Positions 32,346-43,514 of a stretch of 64,000 nucleotides of DNA are shown here, piece after piece (positions within the stretch are counted from its first letter, which is position 1; every line of letters begins with the position of its first letter). The translations under genes were made by a program, and so were the position numbers. The stretch spans positions 5,116,545-5,180,544 of the forward strand of contig OX336336.1 of NCBI GenBank assembly GCA_946902875.1, in the 5' to 3' direction. The stretch comes from Nematopogon swammerdamellus (taxonomy: Eukaryota; Arthropoda; Insecta; Lepidoptera; Adelidae). Below the pieces are notes generated by a model. The model did not search any database, had not been told where the DNA came from, and saw only the letters and a program-made list of their open reading frames with translations.

Positions 32346-32739
32346 ACTGAGCTCCGAGTAATGGATAAAATATCGAACTTAGATTCTTTCTTCCCCATAC
32401 ATTAAAATTAGTGTTCTTATAACAACACGTTGTAGAGAGTAAACTCGAAAACGGCCAAACCGATTCGCATGTAATTTTCACCAATACAATTTGGATATCT
32501 TTAATTGGCTATAGGCTATGTATCATCACGATATTTCCTCAAGGGGCTGAATAGTGAATGAAAACCTTTTGCGAAACGCGGTAAAAATCGGCCGCCCCAC
32601 ATAACCACAAACGCACCGTGACTAATTAAATTTAGAATTTTTTTAGTGTTATCTAAAAGTACTTGATAGCAATACCTAACTCCTAAGCAAAACCTAAAAT
32701 GCTGCGAGCGAAGCCCCGGTCAAAAGTTGAAATGAAATG

Positions 32740-33215
32740 AAAATATACTTTATTGTACACGATTATATAAAAGGGTTACAAAAGGCGAGTTTAATGCCTT
32801 GCAGCATTTACGAACTAACCTTTGGGATGTGGAAAACACGTAGGGGCAGACCATGTAGTACTGAAGAGTGGACAGTAGTATGAAATATAAATACAACTTA
32901 CATAGTACATACCACACACGCTGTATCCCGACAATCAGGGTAAGCAGAGTAATCGGTGTTGTGCTGCAAGAACTCTGGAAAATTGCAACACAACATCGAC
33001 CACCACGGTTAGCAAAGTATTCGGACAAGATACCAAGATATCAAGTAGCAAGTAAGGCACAAAGACCCACCTGCTGCACGACTAGGTGGAAGGACCGTGC
33101 CAAGCACATCGCCATTTAGCACGGTATCTCGTCTTTATCCCTTAGACGCCTTTTACGACATGCACGGGGAGAGATGCAGTGGGGTTATTCTTTTTAAGTA
33201 CCGACCTCACACAGT
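32740..33215 (-). mobile_element. Jockey LINE 3' tail and reverse family C repeat
   Basis: 32740-32850 has ATACTTTATTGTACACGATT and AAGGCGAGTTTAATGCCTTG, the common LINE 3' end. 32890-33215 is a complete family C unit in reverse, from CACACACGCTGTATCCCGAC to GGGGTTATTCTTTTTAAGTA. The close junction suggests that family C may itself be a LINE-mobilised short element. Confidence 0.7.
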
Positions 33216-34058
33216 CAGTACTTACATAGTTTAGTTACAAAAGTGGCACTCGTAAGTTTGAACTGAATCACCCTTAAAATCACATCAATGAGCGAAGACT
33301 TGTCTTTGGGAAATTTCCCGAATGCAATTTCAGACAACACTGTCAAGTGCGACGCTGTTTTCGCAAAACCATTTTTCGTTTAAAGTTCGTATTCCCAATT
33401 AAATTGGGTTTCGTATTTCTTAGAAAATATTATCTGATCACGTTTCACTCCCTCCACCCGAACTGCGGTGGCACCTTCAAAAAACAGCTGAATACGCCTC
33501 TGTAATGAGGTATGTCTGTTTCAGTTTTCAGTGGCTTACGTTGAAATTTCATTTATTGGAGAAATAATTAATTTTGTTTTGTGACGAGCTGCGAGAAAGC
33601 AGGAGCGGGCCCCAGGAAGGTGACCCACTTCCACGAGCGCTGGCTCATGACGTGTTTGGTTAGACAGAGGCTTTAATAAAATATTATTGTGCAACGAGGT
33701 CGACCAAATCGCATCGTATGTCATGACATGCATCAGAATACTCGCTATATGTATGAAATGAAATAAAAATGAAATGAAATGAGTGTTTATACTATATACA
33801 TTTATGGCACGTCAACAAAATGGCGACAAATTGGACCCAACTCAGCATATTATGCAATCGGAGTGTAGAGCTATCTTGTACAAATTCTTCACAAACCCTA
33901 CGCTAGTTCAATAATAGTGAAGTTCGAGGCAGATTTATGAGGCAACTTCAGTAGCATTATTGCACGAACAGCCGAGACTCTTAAACACAGTCGGCTCTAA
34001 ACCTGGAAATAGACAGAACCTGGTCAAACATAAGTGATCGCACGAGAAAAGTTAAGAC
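33216..34058. other. No recognisable gene
   Basis: Contains a short AATGAAATGAAATGAG microsatellite at 33757-33782. Nothing else assignable. Confidence 0.4.
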
Positions 34059-34452
34059 AAGCGGCGGGTGGCCGAGTGGTTTGGGCATCGGCTTCTCATT
34101 CGAGAGGTCCTCGGTTCGAATCCGGTCGGCGTGACCAATGAGTTTTTTCTGACAAAAAAATTTACGTGCATACCTACACCTGCTGCTTCACCGTTCGGAA
34201 CCGGTGTAAAACTGTAGGTCCCTTCCCTCGCCCATTACTAGGTGGTAGGCTCAAATTCTAGCCGACTGGGTTGGTACCACCGTACTGGATGTAATATGGC
34301 CGCATAGGCCTCGGTTGTGTTCTCCTCTAGTCCAGTATAGCCAGCAATCCAGTGAAGTTTCCGGTATGGCACCTACCTTCTCGGAGGTGATATTGGCTGG
34401 TCGGAGCATGCGCTTTGGCCCCTCCGAGTCAGCCGGATTACATAAAAAAAAG
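34059..34452 (+). mobile_element. SINE-A, full-length copy
   Basis: The head at 34061-34131 resembles a class II tRNA (Ser/Leu): GGTGGCCGAGTGGTTTGGGC covers the A box and GGTTCGAATCCGGTCGGCG the B box. Then GAGTTTTTTCTGACAAAAAA, the shared body (CTGTAGGTCCCTTCCCTCGC, GACTGGGTTGGTACCACCGT), and the tail CTCGGAGGTGATATTGGCTG ending in an A run. It should be transcribed by RNA polymerase III if active. It lacks a folded acceptor stem, so it is not a tRNA gene. Confidence 0.9.
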
Positions 34453-34579
34453 TGCTATATTTCTGTATTAATTTTATTTAATTTATCCCCATTTATTGCC
34501 TTTATAACATCTCCAAAAATGTGTCTAAAATATTTTACATTTTTATAAACCAAAGAACCCTGGTTCCTCCTGGTCTCTT

Positions 34580-34885
34580 TTTTTAAGTTTCCGTACCCCG
34601 TATGGAATCCTAATACAAGCCTACAACATCTGTCTGTCTGCCTGTCTGTCCGTCCGTCCGTTCGTCCGATGTCTGTATCTTTGGAACTGTAATAGCTAGC
34701 CGGTTGAAATTTCACAGAATATATTATGTTTTATAACTAAGTTGGCTGATATAACAACAAATAATAAAAAAATTAAAGAGTTAAAAAGTAAGGGGTGCCC
34801 CCATAAAAGAAACATGTTTTTTCAACGTTCCTATTTTGTTGTGCAAAAACCTCGGTGCACGAGTTCGACCCGCACTTGTTAGAAT
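34580..34885 (+). mobile_element. (GTCY)n MITE, right end decayed
   Basis: TTTAAGTTTCCGTACCCCGT start, (GTCT/GTCC) run at 34630-34670, inner GGTTGAAATTTCACAGAATA, and a degenerate end CACGAGTTCGACCCGCACTT without the usual GGCCGG. Confidence 0.7.
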
Positions 34886-35514
34886 AATCGGACCGAATAA
34901 ATTATAATAAAAAGCACATTTGGCGCTGGCTAGGCATTCAACGGCTCGGCGACATGTGCCCGTCCCAAAGTCGGGACGTGTTAGTACTGAAAAAAAAAGG
35001 GAGAAGCTGGCCTTGCTTCCCAAACATAAGTCTAGTTGGCAAATCACTTTTTTAGAAATACATTAAGCTTAAAACAGTATTCGTGGATAGTTTAAGTAAG
35101 AGTGTTGGTATAACCTACATACATGCATATTATGGCTGACTTTGAAGGTGAATGGAAATATTGATATTTTCTAATATCTTGTTAGTTTTCATTTATCACA
35201 AAATGTTATAATAATCGAACTGAAGTATACGGTACCCACCAAAAACTAATGTAAATAATCGATCATGTGTGTGTTTTACGCACGCACGGACGGTTCCGTA
35301 CATCCGCTATATTCATATATACCATATAATATATTTAATATTCCTAAAAGTAATTGTAACTATCTTAAAAAAATTAAATTTTACTCGTAGTGTTTCATAG
35401 CTTATGATTAAGTTTAAAAAAAATTTTTCTCCTTCAATATTTGATTTATTTTCGTATAAATATATTAGTTTGGGTTATAGCTTTGTTATTCTCTTTTGAC
35501 ATTTTGTTTACAAT
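34886..35514. other. No recognisable gene
   Basis: AT-rich. A short minus-strand frame at 34900-35000 has no similarity that I recognise. Confidence 0.4.
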
Positions 35515-36183
35515 ATAGATTATTTTCGAAGCGTTTACACAGAGAACAAATGAGATTTTCGTCGATGAACACGGCGAGCAAAACATTTCAGCTTTCTTTG
35601 TGTATTCTTTAAGTTAGCATTATACTTTTTCTTTTGTTTAAATATTACTACTTATATGTTAATGTAATCTTAGCTGGTTTTTAGTTTGTTAAATATTTCA
35701 TATTAATTGTTTATAAATAAAATAAATAAATAAATATTCATTTTTAACCCCCGGCGAAAATAGAGCGGTGTTACAAGTTCAACGTGCGTGTGTATGTGTG
35801 TATGACAGACTGACACACAGACAGGCGGATAGACAGACATTGTAGACGTAGTAATAGTAGTAAAAGTTTCATACGCCGCCGGCGAAAAATAGACGATTTA
35901 TTTCTAAGTTACACCTCGAACATATTTTTTTCATATTGATACACTTGGGAGTACGTGCTCTCGTTTTCGCGACCACAAAAAAAAAGTTGGGCGACGATAA
36001 AGCGTAAAAAACAGCCATTTTCGCCGAATTGTTCTAAGATTTATGATCAGGTGTTCGCCGTAAGTGGCGGACGAACATTTTCGCACCTCAAGTGAAATAG
36101 ATTATTTTCGAAGCGTTTACACAGAGAACAAATGAGATTTTCGTCGATGAACACGGCGAGCAAAACATTTCAGCTTTCTTTGT
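35515..36183. repeat. 87-bp exact direct repeats 495 bp apart
   Basis: 35515-35601 and 36097-36183 are identical (both contain TTTTCGTCGATGAACACGGC). Between them lies a LINE-type tail (AACCCCCGGCGAAAATAGAG at 35747 and a GTGTGT/GACAGAC-rich stretch) and AT-rich DNA. The second repeat continues into GTTCGTGAGATAATT, the first into TGTATTCTTTAAG. Confidence 0.92.
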
Positions 36184-37270
36184 TCGTGAGATAATTATTT
36201 TCCTTTGATATGGCGAATAAGGGATGCGGGGAACACGATAGTGCCGGCGGCAGCCCGACTCTCGCTCGACTTTGTCATAGAGAATGCGGGGCATGCAATT
36301 TCAAATTCTTAATTTCTCACGCACGTGTCTGGTGGTATTCCCATGAAAACAAAATCAATATACAATAAGTATACAATTTTATGGTGAAATGAAATAGTTT
36401 CTTTTTAATCTAACCTAAGTAAATTCAATCGATTACAACAGGAATATGAAATGAAAAAAAAAAAAAAAAAAGATTTAGTGCAATACTATTTTCTTTTGTA
36501 TTTAAGCCGTAAGGAGCGCTGAGGCGTATTCAAACTTTTTGATTTAAACACATATATTTTATTGTTTTCGTATTAATAATGGCTAAATAAAATAACACGG
36601 ATAAAATAGGATATTACCTGTAGGATTTTATTTAATTGATGGCATAATTTTCGTTTAATTTTATATTACCTGTTAATATAATAATAATATTATGTCTCTG
36701 TGCGCGTGGGGCAAGGAGGGCGTGGGGCGATCCGCACGCCGATGACACAGCCAATCGCCATCGACAATCTCACTTCGCCGGATTCAAACAAATTCGAAGT
36801 TCGAAGTTCGAACTCGATTAATTCGGATTAGCCGAGAACTCGTTCTAAATTCAGATCACTTCCTCGATGATCTGGAAATAGAAGCCGAAAGGCGTTCACT
36901 TGTCTTATCACTACCGATGGGCACAATTACTTTTGTAAACTTTTTAATGAAATCAGTAAATTGAAAGAATAGGAGAAATAGATCGCAGATGAGTTTATTA
37001 GTACATTATTACTCGGCAAGCTCTTAAAATCAAGCGAAAACAATTTTAATACTTAATAGCTTACCCGTATAACCATTCCCCGTTAAGGCCGATTAGATTG
37101 CAGACAACTATTTTCAAGTCTGTGGGTGGAGCCGTTCTTGAATTATAAGAGAAAATTTTATTACATACAGATCATAGACATTTAATTAAGGTTCCGTATC
37201 TCAAATGAGAAAGAAAACGGAAACCTTATAGTATCGCTCTCGTGTCTGCCCGTCTGTCATAGCCTATTTT
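36184..37270. other. No recognisable gene
   Basis: Contains a poly(A) run at 36453-36470 and a moderately GC-rich stretch at 36700-36900 with GAAGTTCGAAGTTCGAACTC. No supported gene. Confidence 0.4.
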
Positions 37271-37271
37271 T

Positions 37272-37982
37272 AAGCGGCGGGTGGCCGAGTGGTTTGGGCA
37301 TCGGCTTCTCATGCGAGGGGTCGGCGGTTCGAATCCGGTCGGCGTGTACCAATGAGTTTTTTCCGACAAAAAAATTTCAAATGAAATCAAATCAAAAACG
37401 TTTATTGAAATAATAAAGTACACAAAAAATTATTGGTCTCTGTCCTCTACACTAGTCTGGGTGGGTAGACTGTGCCGTAGAGGACAGCTTACAATGGGTA
37501 GTTAGCGGTAATATTTTATGTATGCGGGTAACGTAGTTTTTGGTCGGGCATGTTCTAGTAATATATTGTAATAAAACTAAATAAAATAAAATAAAACTAA
37601 TAAAACTTGTTAGTATGGGTGGATACATGAGGGTGTCAGTGGTGTGTGTGTTTGTGAGAGGGGATTAGGTCTTGTGTGTGAGTATATTACGTATTTACGT
37701 GCATACACCTGCTGCTTCACCGTTCGGAACCGGTGTAAAACTGTAGGTCCCTTCCCTTGCCCCTTACTAGGTGGTAGGCTCAAATTGTAGCCGACTGGGT
37801 TGGTACCACCGTACTGGATGCAAGATGGCCGCATTGCAGCCTCGGTTGTGTTCTCCTCTAGTTCAGTATAGCCAGCAATCCAGGGAAGTCTCCGGTATGG
37901 CACCTACCTTATCGTAGGTGATATTGGCTGGTCGGAGCATGCGCTTTGGCCCCTCCGACTCAGCCACACCGGATTAAAAAAA
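37272..37982 (+). mobile_element. SINE-A split by a LINE-tail insertion
   Basis: Head at 37274-37376 (GGTGGCCGAGTGGTTTGGGC, GGTTCGAATCCGGTCGGCGT). The body resumes at 37694 (TTTACGTGCATACACCTGCT) and ends with the tail and an A run near 37985. The 315-bp insertion begins ATGAAATCAAATCAAAAACG, an antisense retroelement 3' end, and carries a GT-rich tract at 37630-37682. Confidence 0.85.
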
Positions 37983-38186
37983 AAAAATCTCCGCATCTAC
38001 TGGACCGATAAAGTTTAAATGTTGTGCGTTAGAGTTTGATGACGCAATCACGGATTTATAGCGTAAATGAGCGGATTTAGATTTTGGCTGTCAATTTTGG
38101 GTCAAAATTTCAGTTTTTAAAAATATCTCATAGTTTTCAGGAAAACCTAAACTAAAATCATAAGTAAGCTCTCACGGAAAACGGAA

Positions 38187-38240
38187 TGGTACGGAACCGT
38201 CTCCACGCGAATTCGACTCGCACTTGACCGCTTTTTTATA
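38187..38240 (+). mobile_element. (GTCY)n MITE, right-end fragment
   Basis: GGTACGGAACCGTCTCCACG and GACTCGCACTTGACCGCTTT; a diverged terminus only. Confidence 0.45.
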
Positions 38241-38735
38241 CTATGTAGTATGAAAAGAGAAGTGGGACTCAATCGACAAAATAAACTGAACAGTGAAACT
38301 CAGATGAAGCGTCATCTCATTGAAGTAATTGAAACACGATTGTAAATTCGGAACGCACGCCAACAAACAAAATGTATCTGCGTTGGTGCTAGTAGCCCTG
38401 CAAAACTTTTTATCTATCTAGTACACAAATAAATATTCATTAGGAACACTTCATTTATTGTCACAAAATTGTGTGGGACTAGCTACTCAACAAAAATTAT
38501 TGGAAATTACGAATCAGATAAATCGGTAGGTAATATAAATGGCCCTTGAAAAGTTTAGCTTTCCAACGTCGAGGCGGAGGGGAGGATACCTGGAGGCAAT
38601 GATATTGTAAATAGGTAGATGTGTTATCTGAGCTCCGTAAGTGGCACTTTAAAATCAGGACACTTGTCCTACTTGAAGTCAGTCTCGCACCAACGACACA
38701 CGTGTTCAGACATGTTTGGACGATGCAGAGCAACA
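38241..38735. other. No recognisable gene
   Basis: Nothing assignable. Confidence 0.4.
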
Positions 38736-38736
38736 T

Positions 38737-38968
38737 AAATATTTTTTATGGATACTGACACGGTTGGCTACATCACCTACAACATCCGTGATGTCAGCCC
38801 ATAACACTTTGGTGAACTAGGTGCCATGGTAGTGCTTCCTTTCATTTCATGTCGGCTACACTGAACTGGAAGGAAAATGCGAACTATTTACATAGCCGTT
38901 TCGACCGACGACGTTTCATTCAGTGCGGTGGTACGAACGCGGGCGGGATAAACCCTACGACCTAGTAA
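38737..38968 (-). mobile_element. SINE-B copy, 5'-truncated
   Basis: ATTTTTTATGGATACTGACA, GGCTACATCACCTACAACAT and the body up to CCTACGACCTAGTAAGG. Head absent. Confidence 0.82.
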
Positions 38969-39141
38969 GGCGCGAGCGTCTCATTGCGTCTTTTCGCACT
39001 TCCGAAGTCCATGCGGCAGTATGCGGCAGCGAGTGGAGCTATGGAGTGACAGTGGCGACATCTCTGGAACCTGGAAATTCAACTTTACAGTTTTCAAGTT
39101 CATACTCTAGATTGCTTTCTCTACAAGTGAAAATAAATTCT

Positions 39142-39832
39142 AAAACCGGCCAAGTGCGTGTCGGGCCACGCGCAGTGTAGGGTTCCGTAGGTGCGGAACC
39201 CTATCAAAATAAATTATTCCATTATTTGTATAATTTTGTAAGGGAAATAAATGAATGTTAATTTGAAAAAGTTCTTCAACAGTGAAATGATGGCTGTCGT
39301 CCGTACATTTTATAAGTTCGTCGACTATTACTCGTCAACCTGTACAGCCTACTTAGCTGTGATAGTTTTCCTTTTAATTTCGATATATGTGCTACTGCTG
39401 TGAATTTTTTCACATATCTAATAACAACAGTTTAGCTGGCAGAGGGGGGGGGACACTTGACTCTAACAAAAATTAGCACTTAAAAGCTTAATAATTCGCA
39501 AACGGATCCCTAAATCGAAAAATGTTTTTCCCAAACCCGCAATATTTTCTAAAGACCTATCCAACGACACCGCACACGATGGGGTAGACCTGAAAAAAAA
39601 ATTCACCCCCACTTTACGTGTAGGGGAGGTACCCTAAAAACAAATTATTTCAAAATTTTTATTTTACTACTTTGTCGGCGTTATTAATATGTATACCCAT
39701 ACCAACTTATAACTTTCTAGTACTAAGGGTCTCTGAGCTAAGCCGCGGACAGACAGACGGACGGACAGACGGACAGACGGACGGACATGGCGAAACTATA
39801 AGGGTTCCTTGTTGACTACGGAACCCTAAAAA
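39142..39832 (-). mobile_element. Long-subfamily (GTCY)n element, reverse copy
   Basis: Reverse complement of 15531-16217 over about 685 bp with few differences. The left end is AAAACCGGCCAAGTGCGTGT; the right is the complement of TAGGGTTCCGTAGTCAACAA. The GACA/GACG microsatellite at 39750-39786 is longer than its partner's. Confidence 0.88.
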
Positions 39833-40676
39833 CCGACTTCCTAAAAAAAGTAGAACTAAAAAACTATTTAAAATAAAAATATAAAAACCGCCTTCAAATA
39901 TCATCCACTCATGTTTTCTTTCATGCATCATTTTTGCTTGCTTTAGCACCGCCTTCAACTCTAGGGTTCGTTTTTTTTATTTCATACATTTTTGAAGGCG
40001 GTTTTTATATTTTTATTTTAAATAGTTTTTTAGTTCTACTTTTTTAAGGAAGACGGTTTTATGTTTTTTAAAACTTTTTTTTTATTTCACAGTTTTTTTT
40101 TAGTAATTTTTTGCTATTAATGTACTCGGCGGAATTATGTTTTTTTATGTAATTCCGTCTCGCTTTCCAATCCGATCTTGACCCAATTAAAACTGTTTTA
40201 AAAAACATAAAACCGACTTCCTAAAAAAAGTAGAACTAAAAAACTATTTAAAATAAAAATATAAAAACCGCCTTCAAAAATATATGAAATAAAAACCTAA
40301 AAAAAAAAACGAACCCTAGAGTTGAATGCGGTGCTAAAAAGGCTACACAAATCACAAAGGATATTATCATCCGCTCATGTTTTCTTTCATGCATCATTTT
40401 TGCTTGCTTTAGCACCGCCTTCAACTCTAGGGTTCGTTTTTTTTTTTTTAGGTTTTTATTTCATATATTTTTGAAGGCGGTTTTTATATTTTTATTTTAA
40501 ATAGTTTTTTAGTTCTACTTTTTTTAGGAAGTCGGTTTTATGTTTTTTAAAACAGTTTTTTTTATTTCACAGTTTTTTTTAGTAATTTTTGCTATTAATG
40601 TACTCGGCGGAATCGCTCGGCCTTCGGCCTCGCGATTCCGCCTCGCTTTCCAATCCGATCTTGACCCAATTAAAAT
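39832..40676. repeat. Two tandem foldback units, about 475-bp period
   Basis: Each unit contains ACCGACTTCCTAAAAAAAGT and its inverted copy, plus the central TGCATCATTTTTGCTTGCTT (about 39925 and 40390). Each ends in TACTCGGCGGAAT...CGCTTTCCAATCCGATCTTG. In the second unit the hairpin core CGCTCGGCCTTCGGCCTCGC sits in the final palindrome, where the first unit has TATG-rich sequence. Confidence 0.82.
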
Positions 40677-40685
40677 AGGACCACG

Positions 40686-41034
40686 TCAGCTTCGATAGCT
40701 CAGTGGTGCAGACAGTCAACTGTCGCTATTGAATTTTAAGCAACGCTGGGTGCGGTCAGTACTTAGATGGGTGACCGCTGACCGTTGGAGGCTGACCAAG
40801 GTTCGGATTCCTCGTAAAACTGTAAGTCCCTTCCCTCGTAATCTTACTTAGTGGTAGGGTTTAACCTTCCCGGGTTGGTACCACCGCACTGAATTAAACG
40901 TCGGTCGAAACGGCTATGTAAATAGTTTGTGTTTTCCGACCAGTTCAGTGTAGTCACCACGATCAAAGGGGGAAGCACTGACATGGCACTGGTGTTATGG
41001 GCTGACATCACGGACGTTGTAGGTGATGTTGCAG
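40686..41034 (+). mobile_element. SINE-B copy, 3' end replaced
   Basis: GATAGCTCAGTGGTGCAGAC (A-box side), GGTGCGGTCAGTACTTAGAT (5S-like), GGTTCGGATTCCTCG (B box) and body GGGTTGGTACCACCGCACTG. It breaks off at GTTGTAGGTGATGT where the short repeats at 41031 begin. Confidence 0.85.
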
Positions 41035-41226
41035 AACTTAGTAGAATGGACAGACATAAACGTGTTACGGAAGCCTACTTTTATTATAAAATAACCGTCG
41101 GAGGACCTTGGTTGAAAATTGTAAAATTTAGTAGAACGGATAGACATGCATATGTTACGGAACCCTACATTCATTTTGCAGAACTTAGTAGAATGGACAG
41201 ACATAAACGTGTTACGGAACCCTACT
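41031..41226 (+). repeat. Three degenerate 45-bp repeats
   Basis: CTTAGTAGAATGGACAGACA with TAAACGTGTTACGGAA occurs at 41037 and 41184, with a diverged copy at 41130. Each ends in GGAACCCTAC or similar. Confidence 0.75.
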
Positions 41227-41385
41227 TAACAGTTGCACTCCGGGAGTGCCGGCAGATCCCGTGCCACTCTAACTTAACCCTTAACGCAATGACTTAAGGT
41301 TTCATTTTAAAAATGACGCTGACGCGATGTCGCGAGTTATACATTTTTACCCACCTAAAAAAGTGCCAAGAGCCGCTAAAGAAGT
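41225..41385 (-). repeat. Dispersed repeat G
   Basis: GCACTCCGGGAGTGCCGGCA, CCTTAACGCAATGACTTAAG and AAAAAAGTGCCAAGAGCCGC are found in reverse complement at 62490-62660 and 62920-62946. Here the parts are contiguous; in the other copy about 260 bp are inserted. Confidence 0.75.
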
Positions 41386-42356
41386 TTTCACTTCAAAAAC
41401 CTCAGGGTTATCCCCTTTCAAATAAAAAAAAAAAGAATTTTCAAAATCGGCCCACAATTGACGGAGTAATCGCGTAACAAACATCCAAAAAAAGAAAACA
41501 TACCGTCGAATTGAGAATCTTTTAGGTCTAAAGTAAATTTCTCGTGAAGACAAATGCAACGAGCCCAAACAGGATGGGTTTATCATGTGTAGTTTAGGAG
41601 TTCCTATGGCCACCTTCTGTCTCCATCATCAAACCAGCTCGATGGTACTCGGTACAGTAGGTACTGGCCAGGTACCATAATAAATTAAGCGCCGGTCGGA
41701 AAAGATAAAAAATTTCAAATTTAGAATATTCATGAAACAAGGGTCCGAATATGTATCACTAGTATATCGATTCATGTATTTCAACAGGACAGAGAAAATT
41801 TCAAAATATTAGGTATTTAATACTTTTGTTTTTTTTTGTTTTTTGGAAATCGGTTTAATATTTTTTAAAACAGTTTTTAATTTCATTCTTTTTAGTAATA
41901 TTACATAAAAAAGAATAATCGAAATCGAATAATCGAAATCGATTGAAGTGGTACAGAATTATTCGCCATATGTGTCAGACTGCAAATTGCTGAATAAGTC
42001 CACATCACAAATGTTTTGCTGAAGGTAACCACACACCATACTAATTTATCAAACTGAAAATTGCCGAAAACGACCACATCACAAGTTTTGCTGAAGGTAA
42101 CCACACACCATAGTATTATGCTGATTTTTCGAAAACCACTGAACCAATTTCGATAAAATTGAAATGGGACCACCTCGGAAGTATGACCTAACTAACAAAA
42201 AAAGAATTTTCTAAATCGGCCCTCAATTGACGGAGAAATCGTGTTACAAACATACAAAAAAATAAAAAAAAAAATAAAAAAAAAATTAAAAAAAAAAAAA
42301 AACATACAGACGAATTGAGAACCTCCTCCTTTTTTGGAAGTCGGTTAAAAATAGGA

Positions 42357-42753
42357 CCACGTCAGCCTCGATAGCTCAGTGGTGCAGACAGTCAACTGTC
42401 GCTCAGTGGTAAGGTCGGTCGACTGTTAAGCAACGCTGGGTGCGGTCAGTACTTGGATGGGTGACCGCTGACCGTTGGAGGCTGACCGAGGTTCGGATTC
42501 CTCGTAAAACTGTAGGTCCCTTCCCTCCTAATCTTACTTGGTGGTAGGGTTTAACCCGCCCGGGTTGGTACCACCGCACTGAATTAAACGTCGGTCGAAA
42601 CGGCTATGTAAATAGTTTGTGTTTTCCGACCAGTTCAGTGTAGTCAGCACGATCAAAGGGGGAAGCACTGACATGGCACTAAGTTCACCCGGTGTTATGG
42701 GCTGACATCACGGACGTTGTAGGTGATGTAGCCAACCGTGTCAGTTTCCATAA
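42357..42753 (+). mobile_element. SINE-B, full-length copy
   Basis: Best copy for the head. TAGCTCAGTGGTGCAGACAG, a small duplication at 42400-42425, then TTAAGCAACGCTGGGTGCGG and TCAGTACTTGGATGGGTGAC. This 43-base block differs from the insect 5S rRNA core, as I recall it, at about three places. B box GGTTCGGATTCCTCG follows at 42490. Body and tail are complete to GTGTCAGTTTCCATAAAAAA. Confidence 0.9.
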
Positions 42754-43514
42754 AAAAAAAACCTCAGGGTTATCCCCTTTCAAACAAAAAAAAAATAATT
42801 TTCAAAATCGGCCCACAATTGACGGAGTAATCGCGTAACAAAAATCCAAAAAAAGAAAACATACCGTTAGGAGTTCCTATGGCCACCTTCTGTCTCCATC
42901 ATCAGACCAGCTCGATGGTACTCGTACCATAATAAATTAAGCGCATCTGGCCGGTGGGAAAAAATTTCAAATTTAGAATATTCATGAAAAAAAAACAAGG
43001 GTCCGAATGTGTATCACAATATCGATTCACGTATTTCAATAAAATGACAGAGAAACTTTCAAAATATTAGGTATTTAAACTTTTCAGTTCTTTTTTTTTT
43101 TTTTGGAAATCTGTTTTATATTTTTTAAAACCGTTTTTATTTCATTCTTTTTAGTAATATTATTAGTAATATTACATAAAAAAGAATAATCGAATTCGAA
43201 TAATCGAAATCGATTGAAGTGGTACAGAATTATTCGCCATATGTGTCAGACTGCAAATTGCTGAATAAGTCCACATCACAAGTTTTGCTGAAGGTAACCA
43301 CACACCATAGTATTATGTTGATTTTTCATAAACCGCTCAATCAATTTCGATAAAATTGAAATGGGACCACCTCTGATGTATGACCTACGAAACAAACAAA
43401 AAATTTTCTAAATCGGCTCTCAATTGACGGAGAAATCGCGTAACAAACATACAAAAAAAAACATACAGTCGAATTGAGAACCTCCTCCTTTTATGGAAGT
43501 AGGTTAATAAAAAC

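Larger units (their letters stand above)
40673..43505. repeat. Segmental tandem duplication
   Basis: Unit 1 is 40673-42345, unit 2 is 42346-43505. Both begin AATAGGACCACGTCAGC followed by a SINE-B. Both then contain CCTCAGGGTTATCCCCTTTC, TCCTATGGCCACCTTCTGTC and GTACAGAATTATTCGCCATA, and end in a CCTCCTCCTTTTTTGGAAGT-type string. Unit 1 has an extra 350 bp (41030-41385) and unit 2 has small deletions. Confidence 0.85.

Noticed and set aside
34061..34131. tRNA-Ser/Leu gene
   Set aside because: The boxes are tRNA-like but the stems do not close and the sequence runs on into the SINE-A body. The 37274 head is the same.
42425..42475. 5S rRNA gene
   Set aside because: Only the internal control region is matched. 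Both outer 5S stems are missing and it is part of a repeated SINE.
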